A DNA stretch of 64,000 nt from Onthophagus taurus. Its lineage: Eukaryota > Arthropoda > Insecta > Coleoptera > Scarabaeidae. Of the stretch, positions 12,031 to 23,596 are shown piece by piece. Both the position numbers and the translations under genes were made by a program. Each line of letters begins with the position of its first letter. Within the stretch, counting starts at the first letter, position 1. The notes beneath the pieces were generated by a model. It was not told the origin of the DNA, searched no databases, and worked only from the letters and a program-made list of their open reading frames with translations. The stretch covers positions 31,558,001 to 31,622,000 of the forward strand of contig NC_091976.1 in the NCBI RefSeq assembly GCF_036711975.1, read 5' to 3'.

Positions 12031-13451
12031 TTAAAACTTATTGTACATTTCAATAAGTTTATCATTAACTAATTTGTCTGCATCTTTTCCAACAACATAA
12101 GCAAAATGATTAAACATATCGCCTTCTTTAAGAAAGCAGTTTAAAACGCAATTCGGCAAATCATTACAAAGATCAGTTGCATCCTAAAAAGATGAAATTA
12201 AAATAAGTAAGTTTTGTTTTAATAATAACAAACTTGAGGATCAACGAAGGCATCTGTGCTTCCATAAATTAACCCAACAGGAGCTGTAATTTTAGTTATG
12301 TTGTATAAAGGTGGTTTTGTGGATCCATAACGTTTTAAATTTTCCTCAGGGCCATAATCATATTGCTGAAATCTCTCTAAAAATGTTATAAAAAGAATTA
12401 AATTTTAATTTTATAATTTTGCAACAACCTTCTCGAAACATTTGACCATAATGAAGCATTTGTCTAATTGATAAACCTCCAGGTAAATTAGTTAAAAGTG
12501 TGGGCAGAATCCTCTAGAAACAATAAAAATTAATCCCTTAAATTTATTCTCATTTTAAACTAACCGGATCAATCTGGTTAATATCATACCCCACAGTAAC
12601 ATGAACATAAATTAAACAAATAAATTTAAACGGACTTTTACAAAGTGTCTGTAAGAATTGAGTCATAACAGGTCCGGTTGGAAGTTCATATAAATGAAGA
12701 TAATCTGCGAGCCCTTCAAAATATTTAACAATTTCTGCACCAGCCTTAACCACCGGATTAGTATTGTGTTTTGAGTAAGCTGTAGGTCCGATTAATAAAG
12801 CCAAACGAAGTTTTTTATTCATTTCCGGTCGCTCAGATGCCATAACAAAAAATGCTGTGCCGCCTTGGGAATGGCCCAAAAAGAAAATTTTATCGTGACC
12901 TGTAACGTTTGAAACGTAATAAATTTCGGCGGTGTAATCGTATATTCCGATTTCGTGCCAACTAAACATCCAAAATTGTTTTGATCGGCGATTTAAAAAT
13001 TTATGTTTCAAAGACCATTTCGTCCCTCGTGCATTTCCTATCCAAATATCATAACCGGCTTCAACTAATCGACTCGCTATACTTTTTTCACCCATCGTTA
13101 AAAATTCAACTGATGTTCCTCCAGTTCCATGAGCTATTAGAATTGGGGGCCTATTTGAACGATCCGTGCTATTAATTCCGTAAGGAATTCGATGAAGTTC
13201 GAGTGTGTACCCATCTTCTGTAGTCACGTGATGTCGTTCTATTACATAACCGTATTTCTTTGCTAATTCGAACTAATTGTAAGTAAATCAGATTTTTTTT
13301 AAATTGAGTTATAATTAAAAATAACACTTACTATATTTAAACCTTCATTACTTTGTAGGTCTTGTAAAGTTTTATTATCAACTTCATAACAATCACCGGT
13401 TATAATTTTTAGTAGAAAAATCGATAAAACGAATCTGTAGCGACCCATCAT
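12031..13451 (-). CDS. Acid lipase 2 (gastric/lysosomal lipase family)
   Basis: Predicted secreted or lysosomal lipase. Minus-strand exons: 13451-13332, 13272-12565, 12513-12429, 12376-12234, 12183-12031; all GT-AG, frame intact, 402 residues. It starts with MMGRYRFVLSIFLLKIITGD, a good signal peptide. Family landmarks in order: KKYGYVIERHHVTTEDGY, oxyanion AHGTGG, GNARGT, nucleophile elbow GHSQGG (Ser near residue 175), Asp in YGSTDAFVDP, His in MFNHFAYVVGKDAD. It is closest to lipase 1 (shared NRPP.LIAHG, KHNTNPVV and LNRRSKQFW). It is separated from lipase 1 by 5 kb of palindromic satellite, so the two are likely tandem duplicates pushed apart by repeat growth. Confidence 0.94.
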
Positions 13452-13526
13452 GCTGAAAACTGGTTCATAAAATGATACATCAAATTAAATTGCGTAAACG
13501 CAAATGTCATCAATGTTCATTAAATT

Positions 13527-13559
13527 TAAACTGAAATAAGAAGAAAAGCTGTTTTTATA
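13527..13559 (-). promoter_or_regulatory. Core promoter of lipase 2
   Basis: On the minus strand tataaaaac (13559-13551) is followed 27 bases later by the initiator match ttcagttt (start A near 13532), a standard insect TATA-to-start spacing. The predicted 5' leader is about 80 bases. Confidence 0.6.
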
Positions 13560-13699
13560 AAAACATGCAAAGTGTCAATATAAATTACAATTAATTAAAA
13601 GAAACGATCTTCAAGGGAATTGCGTTAACAAGTTGATCTAGAAGAAGGAAGGTTAGAATAATTATCACAATTGTTTTTTAATTACTACTAATTTGTACC

Positions 13700-14200
13700 A
13701 AGTAAAAATTTTCTACAACGAATTGGAATTTTAACTAAACTAAAAAATTAAACTCGAAAACTTAATAGATCTGCCAATAGGAGACTAAATAGTGCTTGCA
13801 GAAAATGGAAATTGCCTATAAGAAACTAAATCTGCATGCAGAACACTAGATACTGCTTGAATTAGTCTAAATACTGCTGACAGAAGATTACATTTTGCTG
13901 GAAAAAGGCTAGATTTTGCTGGCAATGAAATAGATATTGCCAGTGGGAGCGAAATACTAGACGCTATTTGGAGAAAAGGAAGTTTTGACTTTTTCTGAAC
14001 TTCACTTATCATAGTCGGGTTTCCTCGAAAGATATAATAGCAATTTGGATGAAAATCTTTGAAGAAGTTGGACTTCATTTTATACTTCTAGCAGAAAAGT
14101 AGATAATACTTGCAGAAAATTACTTAACTGCTTGTAGTAGATTAAATTCTGCTTGTACAATACTAAATACTGCTCACAGAAGACTATGTGCTAAGATAAT
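13700..14200. repeat. Degenerate minisatellite, copy 3
   Basis: Third copy of the repeat at 9655-10080: tacaacgaattgg, aaattaaactcgaaaactta, then degenerate units of the type gactaaatactgctgacaga. It includes tttttctgaacttcacttat and ggatgaaaatctttgaagaa, also found near 9960-10030. The LINE at 14280-16938 separates this copy from the related units at 16939-17500, so that LINE probably landed inside the repeat. Confidence 0.7.
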
Positions 14201-14279
14201 GCTAGCCCTAAAAGAGGGTGTATTATTCTCTAAATCTTAGAAAGTATAAAAACTAGTACTTATAAATAAAGGCACAATA

Positions 14280-16938
14280 TTATTACCTTGGCCTCTATGA
14301 GTATTTCTCATGAAGCCCACAACTGGAAAGTCTCTGACTTGATTTAAGTGTCAGACCAAAGGTGGATCAATTTTGATCTAGATATAAAAAAGATCGGGAA
14401 AAACCTGAAACGAAACCTTAGGAATACTGTTGTGAACAGGGTGTTTGAGCAGCGATGTTAAGGAACAATCGATGGTCTTGACAGATTCCCTGACAATTGC
14501 GTATAAAAAGGCTTGTCCACTTCGTCTGGAAGCTGATTCAGGACTCTGTGGTGGTGTACTGAGCTCAGCAACCATAAGAGAGAAGTCAGAACAGCCTTCA
14601 ATGAAGCCAAAAGCTCGAGATTAGATTCCGATTGGAATTGCTATGAGAGAGGGACGTGGAGGAGATTCTGCGAAGAAGTCACCTCTGGAAACGAACTCTC
14701 TCGTCTTAAAAGGGTTCTGGGCTCAGACCCGGACCGGCGAATAGGTTTATTAAAGAAGGATGACGGTTATTATACCGACAACTTTCTACAAAGCTTACAC
14801 CTTCTAATGAATGTGCATTTTTCAGGTTCGGTAGACTCTACATAGAGTAGCTCATGGTGAGACCGACTGCAGATGACTGGCTGTTAGCTGAGAAGATCTG
14901 CAGGATAAAATGAGGTGGGCAATAAACAGCTTTTCACCTTTCAAAGCTCCTGGACCTAATGGTATCGTACCCGCCCTGCTGCAGTGGAGATTGGAGGAAT
15001 TGATATCTCACCTAAGGAACATCTTATAGGTATACCTGGAGCTTCGCTACATTCCCAGTTGTTGTCGTGAGGTTTTGGTGAATTTCATACCTAAATCGGG
15101 TAAGCAAAACTACTTCCTTCCAAAGTTTTTTAGACCAATCAGCCTCTCCTCGTTTTTATTAAAAACCTTAGAGACACTGTGCGATCTTTACATAAGGGAT
15201 ATCTGCCTTGTCGATAGACCCTTAGATTCTAATCAACCCAAGTCCACACCGACAGCTCTTCAGTGTGACCAGCTTCGTTGGTATTAACGAGGCTGAGCAC
15301 AATATTCCTTGTAGCCTCTGTGGCTGGATAGAGAGCTCCCAGGGGAAAACATGTGGGGGTGTTATTTGACAGGATGAGAGGCTCTCAATATAGTCGAGAA
15401 ATGGTGCGAAAGGCGAAATTGTAGCGGAAAATTGGTAATTTTCGATTGCCCTTGTTCGCTAAATGCCCATTGAGTTTCTCTAAAGAGGTTAAATATCTGG
15501 GTATCACTCTGAATAGCAAACTATCGTGGAAATCACACCTAGATAATAGAGTAAAGAAAACTAGTGTCGCATTTGGCCAGTGCCAAAAGGCGATTTAGAA
15601 GACATGGGGTTTCTCATCCAAATCTGCCCTCTGGATCTACACGGCTGTGATACGACCTATGCTCACTTATGTTGCAGTAATATGGTGGGCTAAATCCTTA
15701 CCGCCACTACCGCACTAAATAGAATACAGAGACTTGCGTGTATATATGTTACAGGTGCCATGAAGACGACCCCCACTGCGGCCATGGAAAACATGTTAAA
15801 CTTGTCACCTCTACATTTATATATTCAGGAGGTGGCGCTGATTACCATGTTGCGACTACGGGAAGTAGGACTTTTCAAAGAAGAGGAAGAAACCGGAGGA
15901 AGTGCAACGCTTGGAACAAATTGGAATGCTGCACGGACTATATACCGGCTAAATTCACATTTTCAAGGAAATACCTTATCTATTGTAGTTCCACAGAAGT
16001 AGATAGAAATAACTACCTTAAAATCTACACTGATGGTTCTTATAGACGGACTGGTGCAGGAGCGGGAGTCTTTTCTAATGATTTATGGTTCCGTCTCCTC
16101 ACATTGCTTGGAGAGGGCATCACCGTTAAGCAGACGGAATTAGTCGCTATAAAATTTGCTGCTGAGTACATTATTAGCTTCAATTGCAGTATTAAGACCT
16201 TTACAATCTTTACCGGCAGTAGACAATTTGTTTTAACTCTAAGCAAGGATAAATTTACCTCTGCCCTGATTATAGATTGTCATTTGACGCTTGAAGAGGC
16301 GGCAACACTAAACACTGCAGTGGATAAAGGGACACTCGACTCACTCGGGGAATAAGCACGCCGATAGGCTGACAAAAAGGGCTGCTGGGAAAGTGCCCTG
16401 TTCCCCCTTGCCGACAGTTATCCCTTCTATGGTATCTCATATTGAATTAATCAAAACCTGCAAAAAGTTCTTTGACTGGTGGGATAGAGTTAAAGGGTGC
16501 CAGTTAGCTAAAAGGTTATTATTTTATCCCTTAGCTGACGCAGCACAAAAATTTGTAAGTCTGGGTAAAAGCGCCTTATGGGTTATTACGGGACTTGTTA
16601 CAGGTCACTGTAAGATAAATAAACACCTTTATAACACAAAGTGTATTGACAGCCCTCTCTGTTGAGGTTGTGAACAAGACGACGAGACGGTTTATCATAT
16701 CTTGTGTGACTGTTCTGCCCTTAAGGACCTCAGATTAAGAGTATTCGGGGAAGAATGGCCTACTACAGATGGCGTCAGACACACACCTTTGAGCTGTATC
16801 TTAGCCTTTGGTAACTCCTTAGGCTGGTCGATATAACCGGAAATATACAAGGGGACCGTTGGGGCCTAAGTGCTGCGTGTGTTGCATGCCCTCTCCTTCT
16901 TCAGCGTCGAAAGATCGGGGAGACTCTGCGGAAAAAAA
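14280..16938 (+). pseudogene. RNase H-bearing LINE, decayed copy
   Basis: Plus-strand remains of a non-LTR retrotransposon polyprotein with many stops and frame changes. Recognisable pieces in order: a linker near 14480 (LTDSLTIAYKKACPLR), a reverse transcriptase start near 15130 (FRPISLSSFLLKTLETL), a thumb region near 15490 (EVKYLGITLNSKLSWKSHL), a ribonuclease H domain from about 16020 (KIYTDGSYRRTGAGAGV, then VKQTELVAIKFAAEYI), and a C-terminal region near 16575-16700 with Cys residues. In the RNase H domain the usual Asp of YTDSRQ is changed (FTGSRQ). It ends in a short A tract at about 16930. The same family, less damaged and on the opposite strand, lies at 23597-25562. Confidence 0.8.
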
Positions 16939-17500
16939 AATACTGCTGTCAGAAAACTAAATTTGCTGACAGAAGACTAGATACTGCTGGCATAAGAATA
17001 GATACTGGCTGTATAAGACTAGATAATGCATGGAGAACATTAAACGTTGTTTGTAAAAGACTATATATTGCTGGAAAAAAGTAGATATTACCTATGCTAG
17101 TAGACCACTAAATACTTCATCTCAAGCGATGTGCTTGTATCCTTTAAAAAAATTAAATAAAAACAATATCTTTTTTATTTTTAATCTTTCTTAATTCTCA
17201 AGTTACAAAAGGATCATTTCATCCACAAAATAAAGCAACCGGGCAAAAGAATAGATACTGGCTGTATAAGACTAGATACTGCATGGAGATCAGTGAATCT
17301 TGCTTGCAGAAGACTACATTCTGCTTGAAGGAGACTATGTACTGCTGGAAAAAAGTAGATATTGCCTGTGCTAGTAGACTACTAAATACTGCTTGAAGAA
17401 GACTACACACTGCTTAAAGAAGAAAGGAAACCACTGAAAAAAGACTAGAAGACACGATAAGACTAGAAACTGTGATTAAACTTGAGGCAGATGAGCTAAT
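16939..17500. repeat. Minisatellite with duplicated block around a lipase fragment
   Basis: Degenerate units such as agactagatactgctggcat and gactgcttgaagaagactac. The stretch 16985-17110 is repeated at 17233-17375 (shared agaatagatactggctgtat), and the lipase fragment at 17134-17241 lies between and at the start of the second copy. Confidence 0.65.
17134..17241 (-). pseudogene. Fragment of lipase 3 (exon 6 end, intron 6)
   Basis: About 108 bp closely match 17877-17984 of lipase 3. The copy covers the first bases of exon 7 (gtatcc on the plus strand), the whole of intron 6 and the 3' part of exon 6 (ggatcatttc, ccacaaaataaagcaac). It cannot encode a lipase. Keeping the intron shows it arose by DNA duplication, not by reverse transcription. 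Confidence 0.8.
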
Positions 17501-17731
17501 AACGAAAGTAGACCTTCGTCCGATACTATATTCAGCAAAATGATAAGTAACGAAGCGAGTTGACTCAAAATTACTTCCTAAAAGGAAAGTGAAATGAACA
17601 TGGTAAGAGGGAAGTCTCTTGGTGGAGGCAGTAAGAATCGATTTTATTATATTTTAATATCGATAAACCCTAATAATTTATTTCTAATTAACTTAATAGC
17701 AAAAATTAATTATAATATTTATAAAAAAAAT

Positions 17732-19225
17732 TTAATGTTGATTTAGAAGTTGAACTAAAACTTTATAAACCAAGTCCGGAGCTTCTCTTCCATATGTAAA
17801 ATCAGAATGGGACCACATTTCATCAGGAACAACATATTTTAAAACCAAATTTGGTAGATTTTTGGCTATATCGGTTGTATCCTTTAAAAAAATTAAATAA
17901 AAACTATATCGTTTTTATTTTTAATCATTCTTACTTCACAAGTTACTAAAGGATCATTTCTTCCACAAAATAAAGCAACTGGAGCTGATATTTTCGATAT
18001 ATTATAATCGGGTGGAACTTCAGAATCATAAATCTTTAAATTTTCGGATTTACCATAATCGAATTTTTGAAAGGCTCCTAAAAAATGAATAATAAAAAAT
18101 AGGAATTAAAGTTAAAATTGTGAATTTAACTTCGATCAAACATTTGGGCATAATGTTCCAGCATTTGCATTGAAAGTCCACCTGATAAATTATTCATTAA
18201 AACTGGAATAAAATCCTAAAATAAATTATTAAATTAATTCGAAATTAAGTAATTAAATAATTACAGGGTCCATTTGCGTGCTGTATCCTGCAATTAAATA
18301 AACTAGTTGTAAACAAATTAATTTCATCATATTGCAATATTCGCTGCGAAATTTTCCAGCGGGGAATTCATAAATATCCAGCATTTTAAAGAGACTCTAA
18401 AAGAATTAAATGTTTTGTTTTTCTTAATTTGATTTATTTAATAATTTTTTAATAATTACTTTTATTGTATTGTAGTTTTTGGATAAATGCATCCATACAG
18501 GGTGTTTATTATGTTTGGTGTACATCGTTGAAGCCAATAAAATCGCTAATCTTATTTTATCGTTGTATTCCGGCCTTTCGGATAAAAATACCCCGAAAGA
18601 TGTCGATCCTTGGGAATACCCGATGAAAAATATTTTTGGTTGGTGGGTTACATTTATTATGTAATCGATACAAAGTGGGTAATCGTAAAATCCAACTTCG
18701 TGAAAACTTAATTAATTCATCAATTAAGTTATGGTAAAAAGTTGTAATAAAATTTACCTAAATTTCCAAAATTCTTCATCATCAGGGTTTAAATAAACGT
18801 GTTTTCTAGATGATCTTGTCCCCCTTGTGCAATAAATCCAAACATCGTAACCAGCGTTTGATAAAGTAAATCCCAAACTTATATTTCCGGTTAACACGTA
18901 ATGTACTGAGCCCATATCCAATCCTGGTGTTAATAAAATTGCAGATCTTTTTTTATTATCGTTTGATTTTCCATGGGGGATTCTATGTAATTCGATTATG
19001 TAACCATCTTGTGATGTTAATTGATGAATTTCGAATGGGTAACCATACTTTTTCGTTATTTCCAACTAAAAAATTTATTGTTTGAAATAAAAAAATATAA
19101 AAGTGATTACTTACTATGTTTAAACCATCATTTTTAAGTATATCAGCTAAAATTTCGTCTGCATAAATTCCACATAAAGTAAAAATAAAAATTGTTAAAG
19201 TAACGAAAATTTTATTAAAAAACAT
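17732..19225 (-). CDS. Divergent acid lipase 3
   Basis: Seven minus-strand exons: 19225-19115, 19065-18758, 18706-18460, 18396-18265, 18215-18131, 18077-17935, 17881-17732; all GT-AG and in frame, 391 residues. Signal peptide: MFFNKIFVTLTIFIFTLCGI. Fold landmarks are kept (KKYGYPFEIH, DGYIIELHRIPHG, Asp in CGRNDPLV, His in WSHSDF). Several catalytic-site positions differ from its neighbours: the nucleophile elbow is GYSQG rather than GHSQG, the oxyanion segment is TPGLDMG instead of a His-Gly motif, and NARGT is CTRGT. Two introns (after FWKF and after NYNTIK) are absent from lipases 1, 2 and 4. The open frame suggests selection for function, but substrate or activity may have changed. Confidence 0.88.
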
Positions 19226-19383
19226 GTTAATTTGTGAAAATTATCCAATCAACTGATCTTTTTTCTTATAAACTATAAAATTAAACTTGTTTTATATCGG
19301 TAATTTGCTTTAATTATAAATAATGAATTAATTACTGTTATTAATTAAGATAAAAACCTTGTTATTTTTATCAATTAAGTCTT

Positions 19384-20706
19384 CTAATATTGTTTCATCC
19401 ATTCAACCATTTTTGTGTAAATCAGTTCAGTGGCATTTTTAGCAAAGAGATAATCAACGTGGTTCCACATTTCATAAGGTACTTTAAATTTAAATGCGAC
19501 ATTTGGAAGATCTTTACTTAAATCTTCAATATCCTCCACATCTACAAACGCATCATTTCTGCCATACATTAATGCAACTGGCGCGGTGATATTTTTAATG
19601 TTATATAGAGGTGGGGTGATCGTCCCATAATATTTCAAATTTCCCTCCGATCCATAATCAAATTGTTTAAATATTTCTTAAAAAAATATAATTTAAATAA
19701 AAAAATTAATTATTAAAAATCCTCACTTGTTTGTATAATTTGGGCATAATGCTCAAACGTTTTAAAAGAAAAACTCCCAGGTAAATAACTCCTAAAAAGA
19801 ATTGATTATAAATTAAAAAAAAAAATAAATAATACAAAATTTACATGATCCATTTGGTCCTTATCAAACCCCATAACCGTATTGATATAAATAGAACAAA
19901 GAAATTTTAATCGGCTCACACACAACTGCGAAAAAAACTTTCCCAATTGCAAATTAAACGGAATTTCATAAAGCCCTATAGAATAAACAATATCTTTAAG
20001 TAACCCAATATTATCGACCAAAGTCCTCAAAAACGAATTTTTTTGATGAGTATTATAAACGTTGGGAGCTACGAGGATCGCCAGGCGGATTTTTTCGTTC
20101 ATTTCCGGCCTTTCACTTCCCATAACGCAAAATGCGGTTCCACCTTGAGAGTGGCCGATAAAAAAGATTTTATCCTGTTTTGTAACGTTTACAATGTAAT
20201 TAATTTCGGCCGTTAAGTCGTAAACTCCGAATTCGTGAAAACTAAACATCCAAAATTGTTTATAATTTGGATTGAGATAACGATGTCTTCGCGACCACGA
20301 TGTACCTCTTGCGTTTGCCAACCAAATGTCGTAACCTTCATCGCTTAAAACTAATCCCATACTTTTTCGGCCGGTTACAATAAATTCGCGGGCACTTCCG
20401 GTGTTTCCATGAAAAAATAAAATCGCTGGACGATTTTGTACCGTGTTTTTATTGATGCTGTAAGGAATTCTTTGTAATTCAACTATGTAACCATCCTCGG
20501 TTGTTACCCAATGACGTTCTAATGGGTAATTATATTTTTTTATGATCTGCAACTAATTTTTGGGGTTATCAATTTATTTTTACAAATGTACAACTTACTG
20601 TATTTAAATAGGTGTTTGATAAGATATCTTTTAAAGTTTCGTTGTAATCTGCAATTATTAATGGCAAATAAACCAAAAATAACGACGTCTGGATGTTGAA
20701 CATCAT
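19384..20706 (-). pseudogene. Acid lipase 4, damaged at exon 2/3
   Basis: Minus-strand exons: 20706-20599, 20552-19845, 19791-19727, 19676-19384. Most of the gene is well kept: signal peptide start MMFNIQTSLFLVYLPLIIAD, KKYNYPLERHWVTTEDGY, oxyanion FHGNTGS, elbow GHSQGG, Asp in YGRNDAFVD, His in MWNHVDYLFAKNA. The problem is exon 3. With its only AG acceptor it is 65 bases long, against 85 in lipases 2 and 3, so the phase from exon 2 (ending MDH, phase 0) does not match the frame that reads SYLPGSFSFKTFEHYAQ. The bases just upstream read ILFR in the right frame but have no AG before them. It has no intron after DAFVD, unlike its neighbours. Either a young pseudogene, an unusual splice, or an assembly error. 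Confidence 0.8.
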
Positions 20707-20970
20707 TGAAATATAATGAAATACTTTAAATACTCTGTGTTAAAAATTGATTAAAACCAATTACAAGTAATTTTTTATACGCTGTATTTCAATTTTGTTG
20801 TCAATTAAAAGTTATTTTCGTTTTTGGATAAACAAACCAATTTTTGACTTAAAAATAAATATATTTATTTAATTAGAATAATTACATTATTCTTCTCATC
20901 GGTTCAAACTTCCTTTTTGAAGTTATTAAGAACAGCATCTTCTTCGCCCTGCTTAAAGTACTACTATCTA

Positions 20971-21235
20971 CAGGGTGTTTCGGTGACTCGGGGCATAAAA
21001 TTAACCTCATATACTAGAGCAAAAATGATGACGATTCGTGAAAAAAAATTATTATAAAAGTCTTCAAATGGCTAAGATATGGGCCATCAAAGTTTAGAAA
21101 TTTTAACACATTTTTCTTTAATATTTTCAATACCATTTATGGTAGAGCGTTGAAATTTGGTACAGCATAAACAAATATCAAGCAAAATCATTGAACCAAT
21201 TTTAACTTTGATCGGGCGGCGGCAACCATGCTATA
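20971..21235. mobile_element. Unpaired end of a CAGGG-type DNA element
   Basis: The sequence starts TA-cagggtgtttcggtgact at 20969, the terminal pattern of the other TA-duplicating elements in this window. No matching inverted end was found. It is cut by the mariner element at 21236. Probably a truncated non-autonomous element. Confidence 0.45.
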
Positions 21236-22970
21236 CAGGGTGTACCTAAAATTTGTTTGCTCAGAACTTTTTTGTTCGCTCGAAACCCTACATTTATTTT
21301 TGTACTTTTTAATAGAAAATTTATTTTAGAAACTATTATCACTCTTTGAAAATTTTTATAACATTTACCGTTTTCGAGTTATACGCGAAAATGTTAAGCT
21401 TTGATTTCAATCGTAACAAACAAAAAAAGGAAACATATTCCGCAAGATCTGAATTGGCGATGACAATTCAAAAACGAACTGAGCTAATAACCATTATTTG
21501 CATACATTTCTAAGTGCAGACTTAGTTAAATCCAGTGTTAATTTATTTTAGTTGAATGAAAGAATGTAATTTCCACGGTTACAACAAACAAGAAAATAAC
21601 ACAAATTCTAACAAAAATATTAACACGAACAATGAAATTATAAACAAATAGTAATAAATAAGAAAGAACAAAAAAATATTAAAGCAGATGTTCAAAAACA
21701 CTCCCGCCGGCATCAATGCACGCCTGATATCGCCGTCTTAAATTAAAGCGCACTCTGCGGAGAACATCGATCTCAGTTCGAAGTTGATCAAATGAATCAA
21801 CAATTCGCAACCTCAGTTGATCAACTCGTTTTTGATCAACTGATTTAAACGCAGTAAATTACCAATTTAACGCGTCGCCATAAATAAAAATCTACAGGTG
21901 TAAGATCCGGCGATCGGGGGGCCAACTTATCGGTGCACCTACTCCTAGTCCAATCCACCGCCCCGGAAAACGTTCCCTCAGAAATTCTTGGACAGCTTGT
22001 GTGCTAAGCACCATTATGCATATACCACATTGCTTGCCTTGTGTTTAAAGGACCGTCATCTAAAAAATCATCTAATTCCTCTAAATGTCGCCTGTATGTA
22101 TGTCCATCCTTGCCAGCCATGATGGCAAGACAACGGGTCCAATAATTACATCGCCCACAATGCCAGCCCAAACGTTAAGAGAAAATCTCCATTGTGATTT
22201 CCAAGTTTTCTTAAATCTTGGATTTTCGTCCGCCCAACTATGTAAATTTCTCAAATTGAAGATTCTATCTTTAGAAAAAGTGGATTCATGTAAAAAGCAC
22301 TTTTTCTTAAAACTGATCATCAATTTGGATTTTGTGCTGCATTATTTGGCAATATTGCAGTCGCAGTGGGTAATCAGCCAGTCGAACTTCCTGAACTTTG
22401 TAACAATGAAATGGATAAAGCTGTTGCTCGTGAAGAACACTCCAGACAGTTGTTTTTGAAGTTAAAAAGTGCCTCGCCATATCCAAAGTACTAGCTGTAG
22501 TATTTTCTTCTACGTAGTCTAGAATATCTTCTTCTAGTTCGGGTGGTCGGACTGATCTTACGTTACTGTTGTTAGCGGCTGCTACGGCGTTTCCATGACA
22601 TTCCCCTAATGTCAAAATCATATACACTAAATGTGTAACTCTCCATTTTGAACACTTAAAATTAATAAAAACTTAACTAACAAAAAACTATCATTTGTGT
22701 TTAAACGACATAAGCAAGTTGACAGCTCAATTTGTTTTTTAATTGCCATGGCCAACCTTGACTTTTTCGACGATTTTTATTTTTTAGTGTTACCATTGAA
22801 ATCGAAGCTTAATATTTTCGCGTATAACTCGAAAACGATCAATGTTATCAAAATTTTCAAAGAGTGATAAAAGTCTCTAAAATAAATTTTCTATTAAAAA
22901 GTACAAAAATAAATGTAGGGTTACGAGCGAACAAAAAAATTCTGAGCAAACAAATTTTAGGGACAGCCTG
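21236..22970 (-). mobile_element. Mariner-like element with long (about 180-bp) inverted repeats
   Basis: Left repeat 21236-21417 and right repeat 22789-22970 are imperfect inverted copies. They share features such as the run tttgtttgctcagaa next to the end and cgagttatacgcgaaaat inside. TA borders both outer ends (TA-CAGGG and CCTG-TA). Mariner repeats are usually about 30 bp, so these are long. The central part is a dead transposase gene on the minus strand. Confidence 0.85.
21690..22627 (-). pseudogene. Decayed Tc1/mariner-like transposase
   Basis: Minus-strand remains of a DDE transposase. About 22627-22307 gives the DNA-binding part (PPELEEDILDYVEENTTAST, then HFLTSKTTVWSVLHEQQLYP). About 22323-22081 gives LHSWADENPRFKK and QWRFSLNVWAGIVGD, the region between the first and second catalytic Asp. 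Farther down, broken text resembling the PRSPDLTP motif appears near 21910. Numerous stops and shifts make it inactive. The WADENP and WRFSLNVWAG motifs match those of the transposase at 2495-3536, so the two are relatives. Confidence 0.75.
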
Positions 22971-22972
22971 TA

Positions 22973-23596
22973 TAGCATGTATAGCACCATAAAGCTTTTT
23001 TCTCATATTGATCATATCCGATCATTTCGGAGAACAGAATCCTGGTCGTCTTTTTTACGAATTCCTACGTTTTGAAATAAGTATTATTTGGAAACAGTTT
23101 GTTCTAATGTTCGAAAATACTTTTTACATCTTTTGGTATCAACATGTATTCAAATAATAGCAAAACAGTTCTATACAAAATGCGCAAGCATGCAACACTT
23201 TGTACATATTTCTAAAAATGGTTACATATATTAAACATTTAAGTTGAATCTGAAACTGCTCACTACAACTTAATATCATTGATTATACTACTCCAGATTG
23301 CTAATCATGTGTATAAAATCGGCAACTGTGTATGTTGGGTTACATCACGCACTGTTTATTCTCAAAAAGAGAGTAAATGTAGATGAGTGAGATAGAGTCA
23401 TAATAAGAAAAGAGACGATCAATTAGCCTCGACCTCAAAGGACGTCACCTATATATATATATACACTAATATCTAAATGGCATCAAAGAAATAGCATCCG
23501 AAAAAGAGTTGCGTGCAATACATCATTGGAAAGCTAAAAATATGCTCTTTTCAGTAACACCATAATCTACTTTAGTTTGTATTTATAAAAAAATAC
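22973..23596. other. Non-coding DNA with a TA microsatellite
   Basis: AT-rich sequence with a TA run near 23449-23463. No gene recognised. Confidence 0.5.

Noticed and set aside
9430-17460. Regularly spaced short repeats resembling a CRISPR array
   Set aside because: Units are degenerate with no constant repeat and unique spacer pattern, and the context is an animal genome with spliced genes.
18490-18515. catacagggtgtttattatg looks like another CAGGG transposon end
   Set aside because: It lies inside lipase 3 exon 3 and encodes KHNKHPVWM, aligned with KHNTNPVV in the other lipases. It is coding sequence matching by chance.
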